A stretch of 64,000 nt of DNA from Mycobacterium palustre (GCF_002101785.1 NZ_LQPJ01000101.1:31897-95896); one strand, 5' to 3'. Positions 1 to 9,873 are shown, numbered from the stretch's first letter. Made by a program: numbers and translations. The notes: generated by a model not told the origin, from the sequence alone.

Positions 1-909
1 TACCGCGCCCTCAGCGACACATTTGGCGTTCTGGCCACCGCCGGGCTGCTGGGCCTGGTGGCCCTCACGCTCGTCACCCGGGCGGTCGCGTCGTGGGATC
101 TGCGCGATCCCGACGTGACGCTGCGGCTGTTCACGTTCGTGGCCGCCTGCGCGGTGCTCGACAGCCGCCTGGCGTCCCAACGCATCACGCTGAACGTACT
201 CGGCGCGGTGGCGTTCGCGGCGTGGCTGGTGTTGATCGTGCTCACCGCGCGCAACATGGCCGCCCACCCCTGGGCGGCGCTGCGGGACCGCGCGCACGGG
301 GCGTGGGAGCTGGCCAGCGTGGGCACCTCCGGGCTGGCGATCGTGGCGGCGACGGTCGCGCGGCACCAGCACCGGTGGCTCTGGGTCGCCGTGCCGGTCT
401 GGGTCGCCGCCGTGTGCATCTACGCCCTGATGACGTGGTTGATCCTGTGGCGCGCCGTCACCGAACGCCAGGACCTCGACGGCTTCGAACCCGATAGCTG
501 GATCTTGATGGGAGGCCTGGCGATTGCGACGTTGGCCGGCGACAGCATCCACGCCGCGGCCCCGGCCGCGGTGGGCGGGCCGGTGCTCGGGGTGACCGTC
601 GTGACCTGGGTGGCGGCCACCCTTTGGATCCCGCCGCTGATCTACTTCGGCCTGCACCGGATCCGGCAGGGGCCCGATCTGCTGCGGTTCGCCGGCGTGT
701 GGTGGGCGTTGGTGTTCCCCCTGGGCATGTACGCGGCCGCCAGCTACGCCATGGCCGTCGAGATCGGTCACGGCTGGCTGATCACCGTCTCGCTCGTGTT
801 CTTCTGGGACGCGTTCGCCGCGTGGCTGATCGTCGTCGTCGCCGGGCTGCAACGGTTGTCGCGCGCGGCGGCGTCAGCCCGCCCGCATGGCGACGCCGGC
901 CGACCGTAG
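1..909 (+). CDS. TDT-family (tellurite resistance/dicarboxylate) membrane transporter, 5' end missing
   Basis: The reading frame is already open at base 1, so the N-terminus lies outside the window; about 302 residues are visible. They form a run of hydrophobic helices typical of the TDT/SLAC1-like family, including a late WWALVFPLGMY segment characteristic of these proteins. Members are inner-membrane channels or exporters for anions, dicarboxylates or sulfite; the substrate cannot be read from the sequence. Its last 36 bases overlap the 3' end of the convergent membrane-protein gene. The family call rests on the overall hydrophobic pattern and this motif. Confidence 0.75.
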   Translation, partial: YRALSDTFGVLATAGLLGLVALTLVTRAVASWDLRDPDVTLRLFTFVAACAVLDSRLASQRITLNVLGAVAFAAWLVLIVLTARNMAAHPWAALRDRAHGAWELASVGTSGLAIVAATVARHQHRWLWVAVPVWVAAVCIYALMTWLILWRAVTERQDLDGFEPDSWILMGGLAIATLAGDSIHAAAPAAVGGPVLGVTVVTWVAATLWIPPLIYFGLHRIRQGPDLLRFAGVWWALVFPLGMYAAASYAMAVEIGHGWLITVSLVFFWDAFAAWLIVVVAGLQRLSRAAASARPHGDAGRP

Positions 910-1503
910 CTCCAGCGCGGCCAGCGCCCGGATGGTGACGGCGTCCTCGCGGCGCCATGCGCCGACCGGATCCGCGCTGATCGCCGCCAGCCTGCGCGGC
1001 GGCCGGTTGGTCAACGCGCGCAACGCCAGCAGCTGCTCGCCGGCCGCGGTCGCAGCCAGGCCCGTGACGGCCCACTTGCGCCGGAAAAACCGCAGCCGCA
1101 GGAAAAGCCAGGGCAGGTCGACGATCAAAAGCGGGACTGCGACCACGCTCAGCGCCAGCAGCACCGCGAGCCAGCTGGCCGTGGTGTCGAGGCTGTGGCC
1201 CGCCCCCGCGATGTCGAGGGCTGCCACGCTGGCCGATGTGAGTGGCTTGCTGACCGCATCGCCGACCACCGGAATATGTTGCGCGCCACGGCCTGCCGAC
1301 GCCAGATTGCCGGCGATTCCGTTCGCTCCGTTTTCGACCTGCCGGCCCGCGTCGGCGATGGCCGAGATGGCGTCGTACACGGCCGTGCCGACCAGCAGCC
1401 AGATCGCCGTCCATACCACGATGGCGAAATCGCTGAAGAGCTGGACGGCCAGCCGTCCTGGTGTCGTGGCGTAGGGCAGAATTCGCGAAGTCGGCGACGT
1501 CAT
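874..1503 (-). CDS. Conserved mycobacterial membrane protein (Rv0779c-like)
   Basis: This 209-residue protein has an N-terminal hydrophobic segment (about residues 20-45) and a second strongly hydrophobic stretch near the middle, followed by a basic, soluble C-terminal part. I chose the ATG at 1503 because the protein then begins MTSPTSRILPYATTPGRL, just before the first helix; the 47 extra upstream residues are of low quality. It lies divergently from purC with 63 bases between the starts, where Rv0779c sits beside purC in M. tuberculosis. No enzymatic motif is visible and the function is unknown. Confidence 0.8.
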   Translation of the reverse strand: MTSPTSRILPYATTPGRLAVQLFSDFAIVVWTAIWLLVGTAVYDAISAIADAGRQVENGANGIAGNLASAGRGAQHIPVVGDAVSKPLTSASVAALDIAGAGHSLDTTASWLAVLLALSVVAVPLLIVDLPWLFLRLRFFRRKWAVTGLAATAAGEQLLALRALTNRPPRRLAAISADPVGAWRREDAVTIRALAALELRSAGVAMRAG

Positions 1504-1553
1504 AGCGCAATACCAGCACAGCTCCCGGCGCCGCGTAAGTTTTACGGCGCCCG

Positions 1554-1559
1554 ATAGGC
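1554..1559 (+). promoter_or_regulatory. Probable -10 hexamer (TAGGCT) of a leaderless purC transcript
   Basis: TAGGCT ends 7 bases before the purC ATG at 1567 and there is no Shine-Dalgarno sequence between them. That spacing puts the transcription start on or next to the start codon, the usual arrangement for leaderless mycobacterial mRNAs. The inference is from spacing only. Confidence 0.5.
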
Positions 1560-1566
1560 TGGCCCG

Positions 1567-2460
1567 ATGCGCCCTGCACTGTCCGACTACCAGCATCTGG
1601 CGAGCGGCAAGGTCCGGGAGATCTACCGCGTCGACGACGAGCACCTGCTGCTGGTCGCGACCGACCGGATCTCGGCGTACGACTATGTGCTAAACAGCAC
1701 CATCCCGGACAAGGGCCGGATCCTGACCGCGATGAGCGTGTTTTTCTTCGGCCTGGTCGAGGCGCCCAATCACCTGGCGGGGCCCCCGGACGACCCGCGC
1801 ATCCCCGACGAGGTGCTGGGCCGCGCGCTGGTGGTGCGCCGCCTCGAGATGGTCCCCGTGGAATGCGTGGCGCGCGGTTACCTGACCGGCTCGGGGCTGC
1901 TCGATTACCAGGCCACCGGCAAGGTCTGCGGCATCCCGCTGCCGCCCGGCCTGGTCGAGGCCAGCAGGTTCACCACCCCGCTGTTCACCCCAGCGACCAA
2001 GGCCGCGCTCGGCGACCACGACGAGAACATCCCGTTCGCCCGGGTGATCGAGATGGTGGGCGCGGTGCGGGCCAACCAGCTGCGCGACCGTACCCTGCAG
2101 ATCTACGTCCAGGCCGCCGATCACGCATTGAAGAGGGGAATCATCATCGCGGACACAAAGTTCGAATTCGGCACCGACCGCGACGGCAACCTGCTGCTGG
2201 CCGACGAGATCTTCACCCCGGATTCGTCGCGGTACTGGCCCGCGGACGGTTACCGGCCCGGCGAGGTCCAGACCAGTTTCGACAAGCAGTTCGTCCGCAA
2301 CTGGCTGACGAGCCCTGAGTCCGGCTGGGACCGGCACGGCTCGCAGCCCCCGCCGCCGCTGCCCGGCGACATCATCGAGGCCACCCGCGACCGCTATATC
2401 AATGCCTACGAACGCATTTCCGGTCTGAGCTTCGACGACTGGATCGGCCCGGGCGCATGA
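1567..2460 (+). CDS. purC: Phosphoribosylaminoimidazole-succinocarboxamide synthase (SAICAR synthetase)
   Basis: PurC joins aspartate to CAIR with ATP hydrolysis to give SAICAR in cytoplasmic de novo purine synthesis. The 297-residue protein has the family's usual length, with the N-terminal GKVREIY motif (residues 14-20), the DRISAYD signature and the KFEFG segment in the C-terminal half. The ATG at 1567 follows a TAGGCT hexamer with leaderless spacing. The last four bases overlap the ptrB start (ATGA), so the two genes are probably translationally coupled. The neighbours match the purC locus of M. tuberculosis (Rv0780). Confidence 0.97.
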   Translation: MRPALSDYQHLASGKVREIYRVDDEHLLLVATDRISAYDYVLNSTIPDKGRILTAMSVFFFGLVEAPNHLAGPPDDPRIPDEVLGRALVVRRLEMVPVECVARGYLTGSGLLDYQATGKVCGIPLPPGLVEASRFTTPLFTPATKAALGDHDENIPFARVIEMVGAVRANQLRDRTLQIYVQAADHALKRGIIIADTKFEFGTDRDGNLLLADEIFTPDSSRYWPADGYRPGEVQTSFDKQFVRNWLTSPESGWDRHGSQPPPPLPGDIIEATRDRYINAYERISGLSFDDWIGPGA

Positions 2461-4607
2461 CCGAGACACTCGGACCGCCCACCGCCAAGCGCGTCGACAG
2501 CCGGCGCGAGCACCACGGCGACGTCTTCGTCGACCCGTACGAATGGCTGCGGGACAAGGCCGACCCCGACGTCATCGCCTACCTCGAGGCCGAGAACGAC
2601 TACGCCGACCGGATGACGGCCCATCTGGAACCGTTGCGGCAGAAGATCTTCGACGAGATCAAATCGCGCACCAAGGAAACGGACCTGTCGGTGCCGACGC
2701 GCCAAGGCGACTGGTGGTACTACGCGCGCACGTTCGAAGGGAAGCAGTATCGCGTCCAATGCCGTTGCCCGATAACCGATCCCGACGACTGGGACCCGCC
2801 GCTTTTGGACGAGAACACCGAGATCCCGGGCGAGCAGGTGTTGCTCGACTCGAACGCCGAGGCCGAGGGTCACGAATTCTTCGCGCTGGGCGCCGCGACG
2901 GTCAGCTTGGACGGTAACCTGCTGGCCTACTCCGTCGACACCGTCGGCGACGAACGCTACACGTTGCGGTTCAAGGACTTACGGACGGGTGAGCTGCTCG
3001 ACGACGAGATCGCCGACATCGCCGCGGGTGTGACCTGGGCGGCCGACAATCGCACGGTCTACTACCTGACCCTGGACCCGGCCCACCGCCCCGACAAGGT
3101 GTGGCGTTATCGGCTCGGCTCGCCGGCGCCGGCGGAGCTGGTGTATCACGAACCCGACGAACGGTTTTGGCTGGGAGCGGGGCTGACCCGCAGCGAGAAG
3201 TACGTGATCATCGCCGCGGGCTCGTCGATCACCACCGAGATCCGCTACGCCGAGTCGGCCGATCCGCAGGCGCAGTTCACCGTCGTGCTGCCACGACGCG
3301 AAGGCGTCGAGTACTCCGTCGAGCACGCGGTGGTCGACGGGCAGGACCGATTCCTGATCCTGCACAACGACGGTGCGGTGAACTTCACCCTCAGCGAGGC
3401 GCCGGTCAGCGACCCGACGCGGCAACGCACCCTGATCGCCCACCGTGACGACGTCCGGCTCGACGGCGTCGACGCCTTCGCCGGGCATCTGGTGGTCACC
3501 TACCGCCGGGCGGCGCTGCCCCGAATCCAGTTGTGGCCCATCGATTCCGATGGCGGCTACGGTGAGCCCGACGAAATCTCGTTCGATTCCGAGCTGATGT
3601 GGGCCGGATTGGCCGGCAACCCGAACTGGGAATCGCCGAAGCTGCGCATCAGGGCGGGTTCGCTGGTCACCCCGGCGCAGATCTATGACATCGACTTTCG
3701 CACCGGTGAGCGGACCTTGCTGCGCGAGCAGCCCGTCCTCGGCGGGTACCGCCCCAGCGACTACGTCGAACGCCGCGACTGGGCGCTGGCGGACGACGGC
3801 ACCCGTGTGCCGGTCTCGATCGTCCACCGCGCCGACATCGAGTTCCCCGCTCCCGCACTGCTGTATGGCTACGGCGCCTACGAGATCTGCACCGACCCAA
3901 GCTTTTCCATCGCGCGGCTGTCATTGCTGGACCGCGGGATGGCATTCGTGATCGCCCACGTCCGCGGCGGCGGCGAAATGGGCCGACTGTGGTACGAGCA
4001 CGGCAAACTGCTGCAGAAGAAGAACACCTTCACCGATTTCGTCGCGGTGGCACGGCATTTGGTGGACTCCGGCCTGACCACTCCGCGGCAGCTGGTGGCG
4101 CTCGGCGGAAGCGCGGGCGGCCTGCTGGTCGGTGCGGTGGCCAACCTGGCGCCGGAGCTGTTCGCCGGCATCCTCGCGCAGGTGCCCTTCGTCGACCCCC
4201 TGACCACCATCCTCGACCCCTCCCTGCCGCTGACCGTCACCGAATGGGACGAATGGGGAAACCCGTTGAGCGACAGCGAGGTCTACTGGTACATGAAGTC
4301 GTATTCGCCCTATGAGAACGTCAGCGACAAACGATATCCGGCCATCCTGGCGATGACCTCGCTCAACGACACCCGGGTCTACTACGTGGAGCCGGCCAAA
4401 TGGGTGGCGGCGTTGCGGCATGCCGACACCGACGGCACCGAAATCCTGCTGAAAACCCAAATGAACGCCGGGCATGGTGGCGTCAGCGGCCGCTACAAGT
4501 CGTGGAAGGAAACGGCTTTCCAGTATGCGTGGCTGCTAGCTGCCGCCGACCGCGACCGCTACGGCCGCGGCCAGGAACACGATCTGGATGGCCGTCCGCA
4601 GGGGTAG
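2457..4607 (+). CDS. ptrB: Oligopeptidase B (prolyl oligopeptidase family S9A), intact
   Basis: This 716-residue serine peptidase cleaves short peptides after basic residues in the cytoplasm. It has the S9A layout: a seven-bladed propeller from about residue 70 to 400, then the alpha/beta hydrolase domain. The nucleophile lies in GGSAGG near residue 552, the catalytic Asp in [15 protein letters not shown] and the His in MNAGHGG. The domain-swap region carries the expected HVRGGGEMG and YEHGK segments. The ATG overlaps the purC stop. As I recall, the M. tuberculosis gene is split into Rv0781 and Rv0782; here the frame is continuous. Confidence 0.96.
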   Translation: MTETLGPPTAKRVDSRREHHGDVFVDPYEWLRDKADPDVIAYLEAENDYADRMTAHLEPLRQKIFDEIKSRTKETDLSVPTRQGDWWYYARTFEGKQYRVQCRCPITDPDDWDPPLLDENTEIPGEQVLLDSNAEAEGHEFFALGAATVSLDGNLLAYSVDTVGDERYTLRFKDLRTGELLDDEIADIAAGVTWAADNRTVYYLTLDPAHRPDKVWRYRLGSPAPAELVYHEPDERFWLGAGLTRSEKYVIIAAGSSITTEIRYAESADPQAQFTVVLPRREGVEYSVEHAVVDGQDRFLILHNDGAVNFTLSEAPVSDPTRQRTLIAHRDDVRLDGVDAFAGHLVVTYRRAALPRIQLWPIDSDGGYGEPDEISFDSELMWAGLAGNPNWESPKLRIRAGSLVTPAQIYDIDFRTGERTLLREQPVLGGYRPSDYVERRDWALADDGTRVPVSIVHRADIEFPAPALLYGYGAYEICTDPSFSIARLSLLDRGMAFVIAHVRGGGEMGRLWYEHGKLLQKKNTFTDFVAVARHLVDSGLTTPRQLVALGGSAGGLLVGAVANLAPELFAGILAQVPFVDPLTTILDPSLPLTVTEWDEWGNPLSDSEVYWYMKSYSPYENVSDKRYPAILAMTSLNDTRVYYVEPAKWVAALRHADTDGTEILLKTQMNAGHGGVSGRYKSWKETAFQYAWLLAAADRDRYGRGQEHDLDGRPQG

Positions 4608-4982
4608 CCGTGTCGTCATCGACTTGGGCGGATCGGGCATCCGGGCGGCATAAACGTTGGCCGGAAACATCGCCACCATCAGCACCCCCAGGCAGATGGC
4701 CGCCGCCGCCCGGGTCGTCGGGACCAACAGGCCCGCCGCCCCCAGCAGCTCGAGCAGGCCGGTGACGCTGACCAGGACGCCGGGCGCGGGCAGTCGCGGC
4801 GGCACGATCGCGATGAGGTCCCGCCGCAGCGGCGGGGCGAAGTGCGAAAACCCGGTCAGCACGAACATCGCCGCCAACCCGACGGCCAGCGCCGCGGGCC
4901 AGCTGTTCACGTAAACAACGCCGATCCAGCCGATGCTGCGAGCGGCGAGGGTCGCCACGACCAGCGCGATCAGGGGAGCCAT
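4536..4982 (-). CDS. DoxX-family small membrane protein
   Basis: A 148-residue protein with four predicted membrane helices and the GFSHF and GLLELLGAAGLL motifs of the DoxX family. Members are integral membrane proteins; some mycobacterial ones act in redox stress with other partners, but no role can be assigned here. I chose the ATG at 4982 (MAPLIALVV) because the first helix starts directly there; the 24 residues upstream would come from the promoter. The 3' end overlaps the end of ptrB by 72 bases on the opposite strand. A TTGACA/TACGTT promoter lies upstream, shared with the divergent TetR gene. Confidence 0.85.
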   Translation of the reverse strand: MAPLIALVVATLAARSIGWIGVVYVNSWPAALAVGLAAMFVLTGFSHFAPPLRRDLIAIVPPRLPAPGVLVSVTGLLELLGAAGLLVPTTRAAAAICLGVLMVAMFPANVYAARMPDPPKSMTTRLPLRTAIQIVFLAAAVAVAVGGS

Positions 4983-4998
4983 TTCCAATTCCAATCTA

Positions 4999-5052
4999 GA
5001 CAGTGACAAGTTGTGCGCGCATCCGAACGTAGGCCACGATCTAGGCACTGTC
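4999..5052. promoter_or_regulatory. Divergent doxX/tetR promoter with inverted GACAGTG repeats
   Basis: GACAGTG at 4999-5005 is inverted as CACTGTC at 5046-5052. On the minus strand TTGACA (5054-5049) and TACGTT (5031-5026) form a -35/-10 pair with 17-base spacing directed at doxX; the right-hand repeat overlaps its -35. On the plus strand a TATGCT hexamer (5065-5070) serves the TetR gene. The arrangement suggests that the TetR represses both genes; this is inferred from position. Confidence 0.5.
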
Positions 5053-5077
5053 AAGATGCGCCGGTATGCTGGCGGCT

Positions 5078-5641
5078 GTGAACCGGCCCAGCTACCACCA
5101 CGGCGACCTGCGCGCGGTGATCCTCACCGAGGCCGCGCGACTGGTGGCCGAGCGCGGCGCGGACGGGGTGTCGTTGCGCGAGTTGGCCCGCGGCGCGGGG
5201 GTGTCACACGCCGCGCCCGCGCACCACTTCACCGATCGGCGGGGGCTGTTTACCGCGTTGGCCACGCAGGGATTCCGGTTGCTGGCCGACGCGCTGGCCG
5301 GGGCCCGCGGAAACTTCACCGACGCCGCGCTGGCCTACGTCCGGTTCGCCCTCGAGCATCCCGGCCACTACCGGGTGATGTTCGACAGGTCGCTGCTCGA
5401 CGCCGCGGACGCCGAGCTCGCCGCCGCGGAGGCCGCCGCCGGGGCGGAACTTTCCCGCGGCGTCGCGACGTTGCGGGACGCCAACGCGCGGGCCGACCCG
5501 GCCGCGGCTCAGCTGGCGGCATGGTCACTGGTGCACGGGTTTTCGATGCTGTGGCTCAACGACGCGGTCAACGATCGGGTCCGGCGGGCCGACCCGATGG
5601 ACACCGTGATGCGGATCGCGACGATGCTGTTCGACGGCTAA
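5078..5641 (+). CDS. TetR/AcrR-family transcriptional regulator
   Basis: This 187-residue regulator starts NRPSYHHGDLR and has a standard N-terminal helix-turn-helix (LRELARGAGVSHAAPAHHF, about residues 33-51), then a helical ligand domain of the WHG type. I prefer the GTG at 5078 to the ATG at 5066, because TATGCT at 5065-5070 has leaderless spacing to the GTG and the homologous start is (M)NRPSYHHGD. It is transcribed away from doxX and probably regulates it. Its stop codon overlaps the stop of the convergent efflux-pump gene by two bases. The ligand is unknown. Confidence 0.88.
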   Translation: MNRPSYHHGDLRAVILTEAARLVAERGADGVSLRELARGAGVSHAAPAHHFTDRRGLFTALATQGFRLLADALAGARGNFTDAALAYVRFALEHPGHYRVMFDRSLLDAADAELAAAEAAAGAELSRGVATLRDANARADPAAAQLAAWSLVHGFSMLWLNDAVNDRVRRADPMDTVMRIATMLFDG

Positions 5642-7254
5642 TCGACGCCGGCGGTTTGGCTCGCCGGCTTCTTCGGCAAAAACAGCGCCGGGACGACGGT
5701 GAACGTTACCAGCACGACCGCGGCGACGAACACCGTTGTGTAGGCGTGGGAAAGGTCGTGCAATAGGCCGTCGGAGAAGCCGGGGGCGATTGCCTGCGGG
5801 GGTATCGCGGACGGGTCGACCGGCACCCCGGTGGCGGCCGCCCGCTGTTGAAGTGCCGCGAGTTTGTTTGCCGCGACGATGTTTTCGCTCCGGTTGAACT
5901 GGTTGGTCAGGATCATCGACATCAGGGCGGTTCCCATGGAACCGCCCACTTGATGGCTGACGCTCATCAGCGTTGTGCCGCGCGCGATTTGATGCGGCGC
6001 CAGCGCCTGCACCGACGCCACGGACAGCGGCATCATGGTGCAGCCCATGCCCAGGCCCATGATGGCCAAGGCCACCGAGAGCGTGGGCAGGTAGTGGGCG
6101 TGCGTGGCCACACCGAATGCAAAGGCGCCCAGGCCCGCAATGATCAGCGCGATGCCGACCAGGACGATCTTGCCCGGTCCTTGCCGGTCCACCAGCGGTC
6201 CCGTCAGCCGCATGGTCAGCATCGCGCCGAGTCCCTGCGGGATCATGTGCACGCCGGCCTGCATCGGCGTCTGGTGCAACACCTGCTGGAAGTAGCTGGG
6301 GAGCAGCAGGCCCGCGCCGAAGAATGCGGTGGCGAACAGCACCATCGTCACGTTGGCGTGGGTGATCACCTTGTTCTGGAAAAGCCGCAGATCGATGAGG
6401 GGGTGATCGGCGCGGCGCCCTGCGTGCACGACGAACGCGGCGATCAACGCCAGCCCGACGACCGCCGGTATCAAAACGCGACGATCGGCCACCGTCCCGC
6501 AGCGGGGGACGGACGACACCGCGAACAGGAACGTCGCCAGCCCGGGCGACAGCAGCAGCCCACCCACGACGTCGAAGGTCTCCGACCGCGCGGGGTGATC
6601 TTTCGGATACACGATCGCCGCCAGAACCAGCGTCACGACCCCGATCGGCAGGTTGATCAAAAAGATCCATCTCCAACTGGACGTGTCGATCAGCCAGCCG
6701 CCGAGGATCGGCCCGCCGATCGGCGCGAGCAGCATCGGAATGCTGAGGATCGACATCAGGCGGCCGAGGCGCCCGGGACCCGCCTCGCGGGTCATGATCA
6801 TGAACCCCAGCGGCATCAACATCCCGCCGCCGATGCCCTGCACTACCCGAAACGCGACCAGCTGAACGATGCTCGACGCCACCGCGCACAGCAGCGAGCC
6901 CAGCGCGAAGGCCGCCACCGATCCCATGAACAGCCGTTTGGTGCCGAAACGGTCGGCGGCCCAGCCCGTCAGCGGGATGACGGCCGCCAACGCCAGCGTG
7001 TAGCCGGTCATGGTCCACCCGACGACGGCCTGGGTGGAGCCGAATTGGGCGATGAACGTGCGTTGCGCGACGGCGACGACGGTGATGTCCAGGATCGCCA
7101 TCACGGTGGCCAGCAGGCACACGCCGGAGACCCGCAGGAGGGCGGCGTCCAGCTTTTCCGGATACACGCGCGCTTCCGGCTGCGCGGTGGGGGCGATGGC
7201 CGGCGGGGTGTCGGCCGCTGCTGAACGGGCCTTCTCCATAGCGTTGCTTAGCAT
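5638..7254 (-). CDS. MFS drug-efflux transporter, DHA2 (EmrB/QacA) family, 14 TM
   Basis: A 538-residue proton-driven multidrug exporter of the DHA2 group (Rv0783c-like). Signs are 14 hydrophobic helices, LDITVVAVAQRT in helix 1 (motif D1), a WAADRFGTKRLF loop between helices 2 and 3 (motif A) and GPILGGWLIDTSSWRWIF (motif C). I chose the ATG at 7254 (MLSNAMEKARS) because it gives the family length of about 540 residues; an ATG at 7239 is possible. The open frame runs on to 7803, but that 180-residue Arg/Gly-rich extension is not protein-like. The substrate is unknown. Confidence 0.9.
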   Translation of the reverse strand: MLSNAMEKARSAAADTPPAIAPTAQPEARVYPEKLDAALLRVSGVCLLATVMAILDITVVAVAQRTFIAQFGSTQAVVGWTMTGYTLALAAVIPLTGWAADRFGTKRLFMGSVAAFALGSLLCAVASSIVQLVAFRVVQGIGGGMLMPLGFMIMTREAGPGRLGRLMSILSIPMLLAPIGGPILGGWLIDTSSWRWIFLINLPIGVVTLVLAAIVYPKDHPARSETFDVVGGLLLSPGLATFLFAVSSVPRCGTVADRRVLIPAVVGLALIAAFVVHAGRRADHPLIDLRLFQNKVITHANVTMVLFATAFFGAGLLLPSYFQQVLHQTPMQAGVHMIPQGLGAMLTMRLTGPLVDRQGPGKIVLVGIALIIAGLGAFAFGVATHAHYLPTLSVALAIMGLGMGCTMMPLSVASVQALAPHQIARGTTLMSVSHQVGGSMGTALMSMILTNQFNRSENIVAANKLAALQQRAAATGVPVDPSAIPPQAIAPGFSDGLLHDLSHAYTTVFVAAVVLVTFTVVPALFLPKKPASQTAGVD

Positions 7255-7436
7255 ATCGAATCGTTCGCCGGCGCCGACGGCGGTCGGTTTGCTGGCCAGC
7301 CCGGTGTCGCGGCCGTGGCCGCGGTGGCGATCGAGTCGCCCGATGTGCCGTTTCGCACGCCTGACCGGGGCCGATATACGCCTGCCGTCTGCGTGTCCTT
7401 CACCGTCCCGACACCTGGAATCGTCACACTGCGGGT
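7255..7436. promoter_or_regulatory. Divergent intergenic region between efflux gene and Rv0784-like gene
   Basis: These 182 bases separate the divergent efflux-pump and deacetylase-like genes. Close to the GTG at 7437 is a short inverted repeat (CACAC, spacer TGCGG, GTGTG). I see no other strong regulatory signal. Confidence 0.3.
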
Positions 7437-8141
7437 GTGTCTGGAAAATTGATCGTCTCGGTCTCCGGGATCGGTGAGCGCACCCTTGCCGACGTCGAGG
7501 CGTTCTGCGCACAAATGGATGCCCGTAAGGTGCCCGTGTCGTTGCTGGTGGCCCCGCGCCTGTCCGGCGACTACCGGCTCGACCGCGACCCGCACACCGT
7601 CGAGTGGCTGACCGCCCGGCGCGCCGGCGGCGACGCCATCGTGTTGCACGGTTACGACGACCCCGCCACCAAGAAGCGCCGCGGCGAATTCGCCATCCTG
7701 CGCGCCCACGAGGCGAACCTGCGGCTGATGGCCGCCGACCGCGTGCTCGAACACCTCGGGCTGCGCACCCGGCTGTTTGCGGCGCCGGGTTGGGTGGTGT
7801 CACCGGGGGTTGTAAAGGCGTTGCCGCAGAATGGCTTTCGGCTGCTGGCCGACCTGCACGGGGTGACCGACCTGGTCCGTCACCAGACCGTTCGCGCCCG
7901 GGTGCTCGGCATCGGGGAAGGCTTTTTGACCGAGCCGTGGTGGTGCCGCATGGTCGTGCTGTCGGCCGAGCGGATCGCGCGCCGAGGTGGCGTCGTGCGC
8001 GTCGCGGTGGCCGCTCGCCAGTTGCGCAAACCGGGCCCGCTGCAGGCGATGCTGGACGCCGTCGACCTCGCGGCGATGCACGGCTGCGCGCCGACGCTGT
8101 ACCACTGGCGGCCCGACAGGGCCGCGCTCGACGCCGCCTGA
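7437..8141 (+). CDS. DUF2334 polysaccharide-deacetylase-like protein (Rv0784-like)
   Basis: A 234-residue protein resembling the DUF2334 branch of the NodB polysaccharide deacetylase fold. It has an N-terminal beta strand (KLIVSVSGIGE), the VLHGYDDPA segment that corresponds to the metal-binding His/Asp motif (about residues 71-79), and an FAAPGWVVSP segment typical of these deacetylases. There is no signal peptide, so it is predicted to be cytoplasmic. The GTG at 7437 is the first start in frame. The substrate is unknown. The next gene starts 49 bases downstream with its own promoter. Confidence 0.72.
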   Translation: MSGKLIVSVSGIGERTLADVEAFCAQMDARKVPVSLLVAPRLSGDYRLDRDPHTVEWLTARRAGGDAIVLHGYDDPATKKRRGEFAILRAHEANLRLMAADRVLEHLGLRTRLFAAPGWVVSPGVVKALPQNGFRLLADLHGVTDLVRHQTVRARVLGIGEGFLTEPWWCRMVVLSAERIARRGGVVRVAVAARQLRKPGPLQAMLDAVDLAAMHGCAPTLYHWRPDRAALDAA

Positions 8142-8190
8142 CCCCCAGCGTCCGAGGGGGCCTCGGGGCGGGGCACTACCCTGTTCCGAC

Positions 8191-9858
8191 ATGAGCGATT
8201 CTTCGGCCGCGGCGTTTCCCGCCGACGTGATCATCGTCGGTGCCGGGCTGTCGGGCCTGGTGGCCGCCTGCGAGCTGGTGGAACGCGGCCTGCGGGTGCT
8301 CATCCTCGACCAGGAGAACAGCGCCAACCTGGGCGGGCAGGCATTTTGGTCGTTCGGCGGGCTGTTCTTCGTCGACAGCCCGGAACAGCGCCGCCTGGGC
8401 ATCCGCGACAGCCACGAGCTGGCGCTGCAGGACTGGCTCGGCACCGCGGCCTTCGACCGGCCGGAAGACTACTGGCCGCGCCAATGGGCCCATGCCTACG
8501 TCGATTTCGCGGCGGGTGAGAAGCGGAGCTGGCTGCGTGACCGCGGGCTGAAGCTCTTCCCGCTCGTCGGTTGGGCCGAGCGCGGCGGCTACGACGCCCA
8601 GGGGCACGGCAACTCGGTGCCTCGCTTCCACATCACCTGGGGCACCGGGCCCGCGTTGGTCGAGATCTTCGCCCGCCGGCTGCGCGACCGCTCGACCGTG
8701 CGCTTCGCGCACCGCCATCAGGTCGACGAGTTGATAGTCGAGCGCGACGCGGTGACCGGCGTTCGGGGCACCGTGCTCGAGCCGTCGGCCGCGCCGCGCG
8801 GTGTCGCGTCGTCACGAAAGGCGGTGGGTCAGTTCGAGTTCCGGGCCTCGGCGGTGATCGTGGCCAGCGGCGGCATCGGCGGCAACCACGACCTGGTGCG
8901 AAAGAATTGGCCGCAGCGGATGGGCCGCGTCCCCGAACAGCTGCTCAGCGGGGTGCCCGCCCACGTCGACGGCCGCATGATCGCGATTTCGCAGCAGGCC
9001 GGCGCGCGGGTGATCAACCCCGACCGGATGTGGCACTACACCGAGGGCATCACGAACTACGACCCGGTCTGGCCGCTGCACGGCATCCGGATCATTCCCG
9101 GGCCGTCGTCGCTGTGGCTGGACGCGTCCGGCAAGCGGTTGCCGGTGCCGTTGTATCCCGGATTCGACACGTTGGGCACGCTGGAGTACATCACCAAGTC
9201 CGGGTTCGACTACACCTGGTTTGTGTTGAACGCCAAGATCATTGAGAAGGAGTTCGCGCTTTCCGGTCAGGAGCAGAATCCCGACCTGACCGGGCAGAGC
9301 GTTCGGGAGCTGATCCGCTCCCGGGCCCGCTCCGGCCCACCGGGACCGGTGCAGGCGTTCGTCGACCGGGGCGTGGACTTCGTCAGCGCGGATTCGTTGC
9401 GCGAGTTGGTGACCGCGATGAACAAGCTGCCCGACGTCGAGCCGCTGGACTACGCCACGGTGGAGGCCGAGGTCACCGCCCGCGATCGCGAGGTGGCCAA
9501 CAGGTTCAGCAAGGACGGCCAGATCACCGCGATCCGGGCGGCCCGCAACTATCTGGGGGACCGGCTGGGCCGGGTGGTGGCGCCGCACCGGCTGACCGAC
9601 CCGAAGGCCGGCCCGCTGATAGCGGTCAAGCTGCACATTCTGACCCGAAAGACGTTGGGCGGCATCGAGACCGACCTGGCCGGCCGCGTGCTCACCGGCG
9701 ACGGCACCCCGCTCACCGGGCTGTACGCCGCCGGCGAGGCGGCCGGGTTCGGCGGCGGCGGCGTGCACGGCTACCGGGCGCTGGAGGGCACCTTCCTCGG
9801 CGGCTGCATCTTCTCCGGGCGTGCCGCGGGCCGCGGCGCCGCGGACGACATCACCTAG
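8191..9858 (+). CDS. FAD-binding dehydrogenase, KstD/fumarate-reductase-like flavoprotein (Rv0785-like)
   Basis: A 555-residue flavoprotein with a GxGxxG dinucleotide fold at residues 13-18 (VIIVGAGLSGLVAACELVE) and a C-terminal GLYAAGEAAGFGGGGVHGYR segment that completes the FAD site, as in fumarate reductase-type and 3-ketosteroid-1-dehydrogenase-type enzymes. Members usually oxidise or reduce C-C bonds; the substrate is not evident. TACCCT at 8177-8182 ends 8 bases before the ATG at 8191 and no ribosome site is present, so the mRNA is probably leaderless. The open frame extends upstream to 7987 only as a shadow of the preceding gene. Confidence 0.88.
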   Translation: MSDSSAAAFPADVIIVGAGLSGLVAACELVERGLRVLILDQENSANLGGQAFWSFGGLFFVDSPEQRRLGIRDSHELALQDWLGTAAFDRPEDYWPRQWAHAYVDFAAGEKRSWLRDRGLKLFPLVGWAERGGYDAQGHGNSVPRFHITWGTGPALVEIFARRLRDRSTVRFAHRHQVDELIVERDAVTGVRGTVLEPSAAPRGVASSRKAVGQFEFRASAVIVASGGIGGNHDLVRKNWPQRMGRVPEQLLSGVPAHVDGRMIAISQQAGARVINPDRMWHYTEGITNYDPVWPLHGIRIIPGPSSLWLDASGKRLPVPLYPGFDTLGTLEYITKSGFDYTWFVLNAKIIEKEFALSGQEQNPDLTGQSVRELIRSRARSGPPGPVQAFVDRGVDFVSADSLRELVTAMNKLPDVEPLDYATVEAEVTARDREVANRFSKDGQITAIRAARNYLGDRLGRVVAPHRLTDPKAGPLIAVKLHILTRKTLGGIETDLAGRVLTGDGTPLTGLYAAGEAAGFGGGGVHGYRALEGTFLGGCIFSGRAAGRGAADDIT

Positions 9859-9873
9859 CTCCGATTGCTCGCG

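Noticed and set aside
7255..7803. 180-residue N-terminal extension of the efflux pump
   Set aside because: It is Arg/Gly-rich, crosses the divergent gene and exceeds the family length of about 540.
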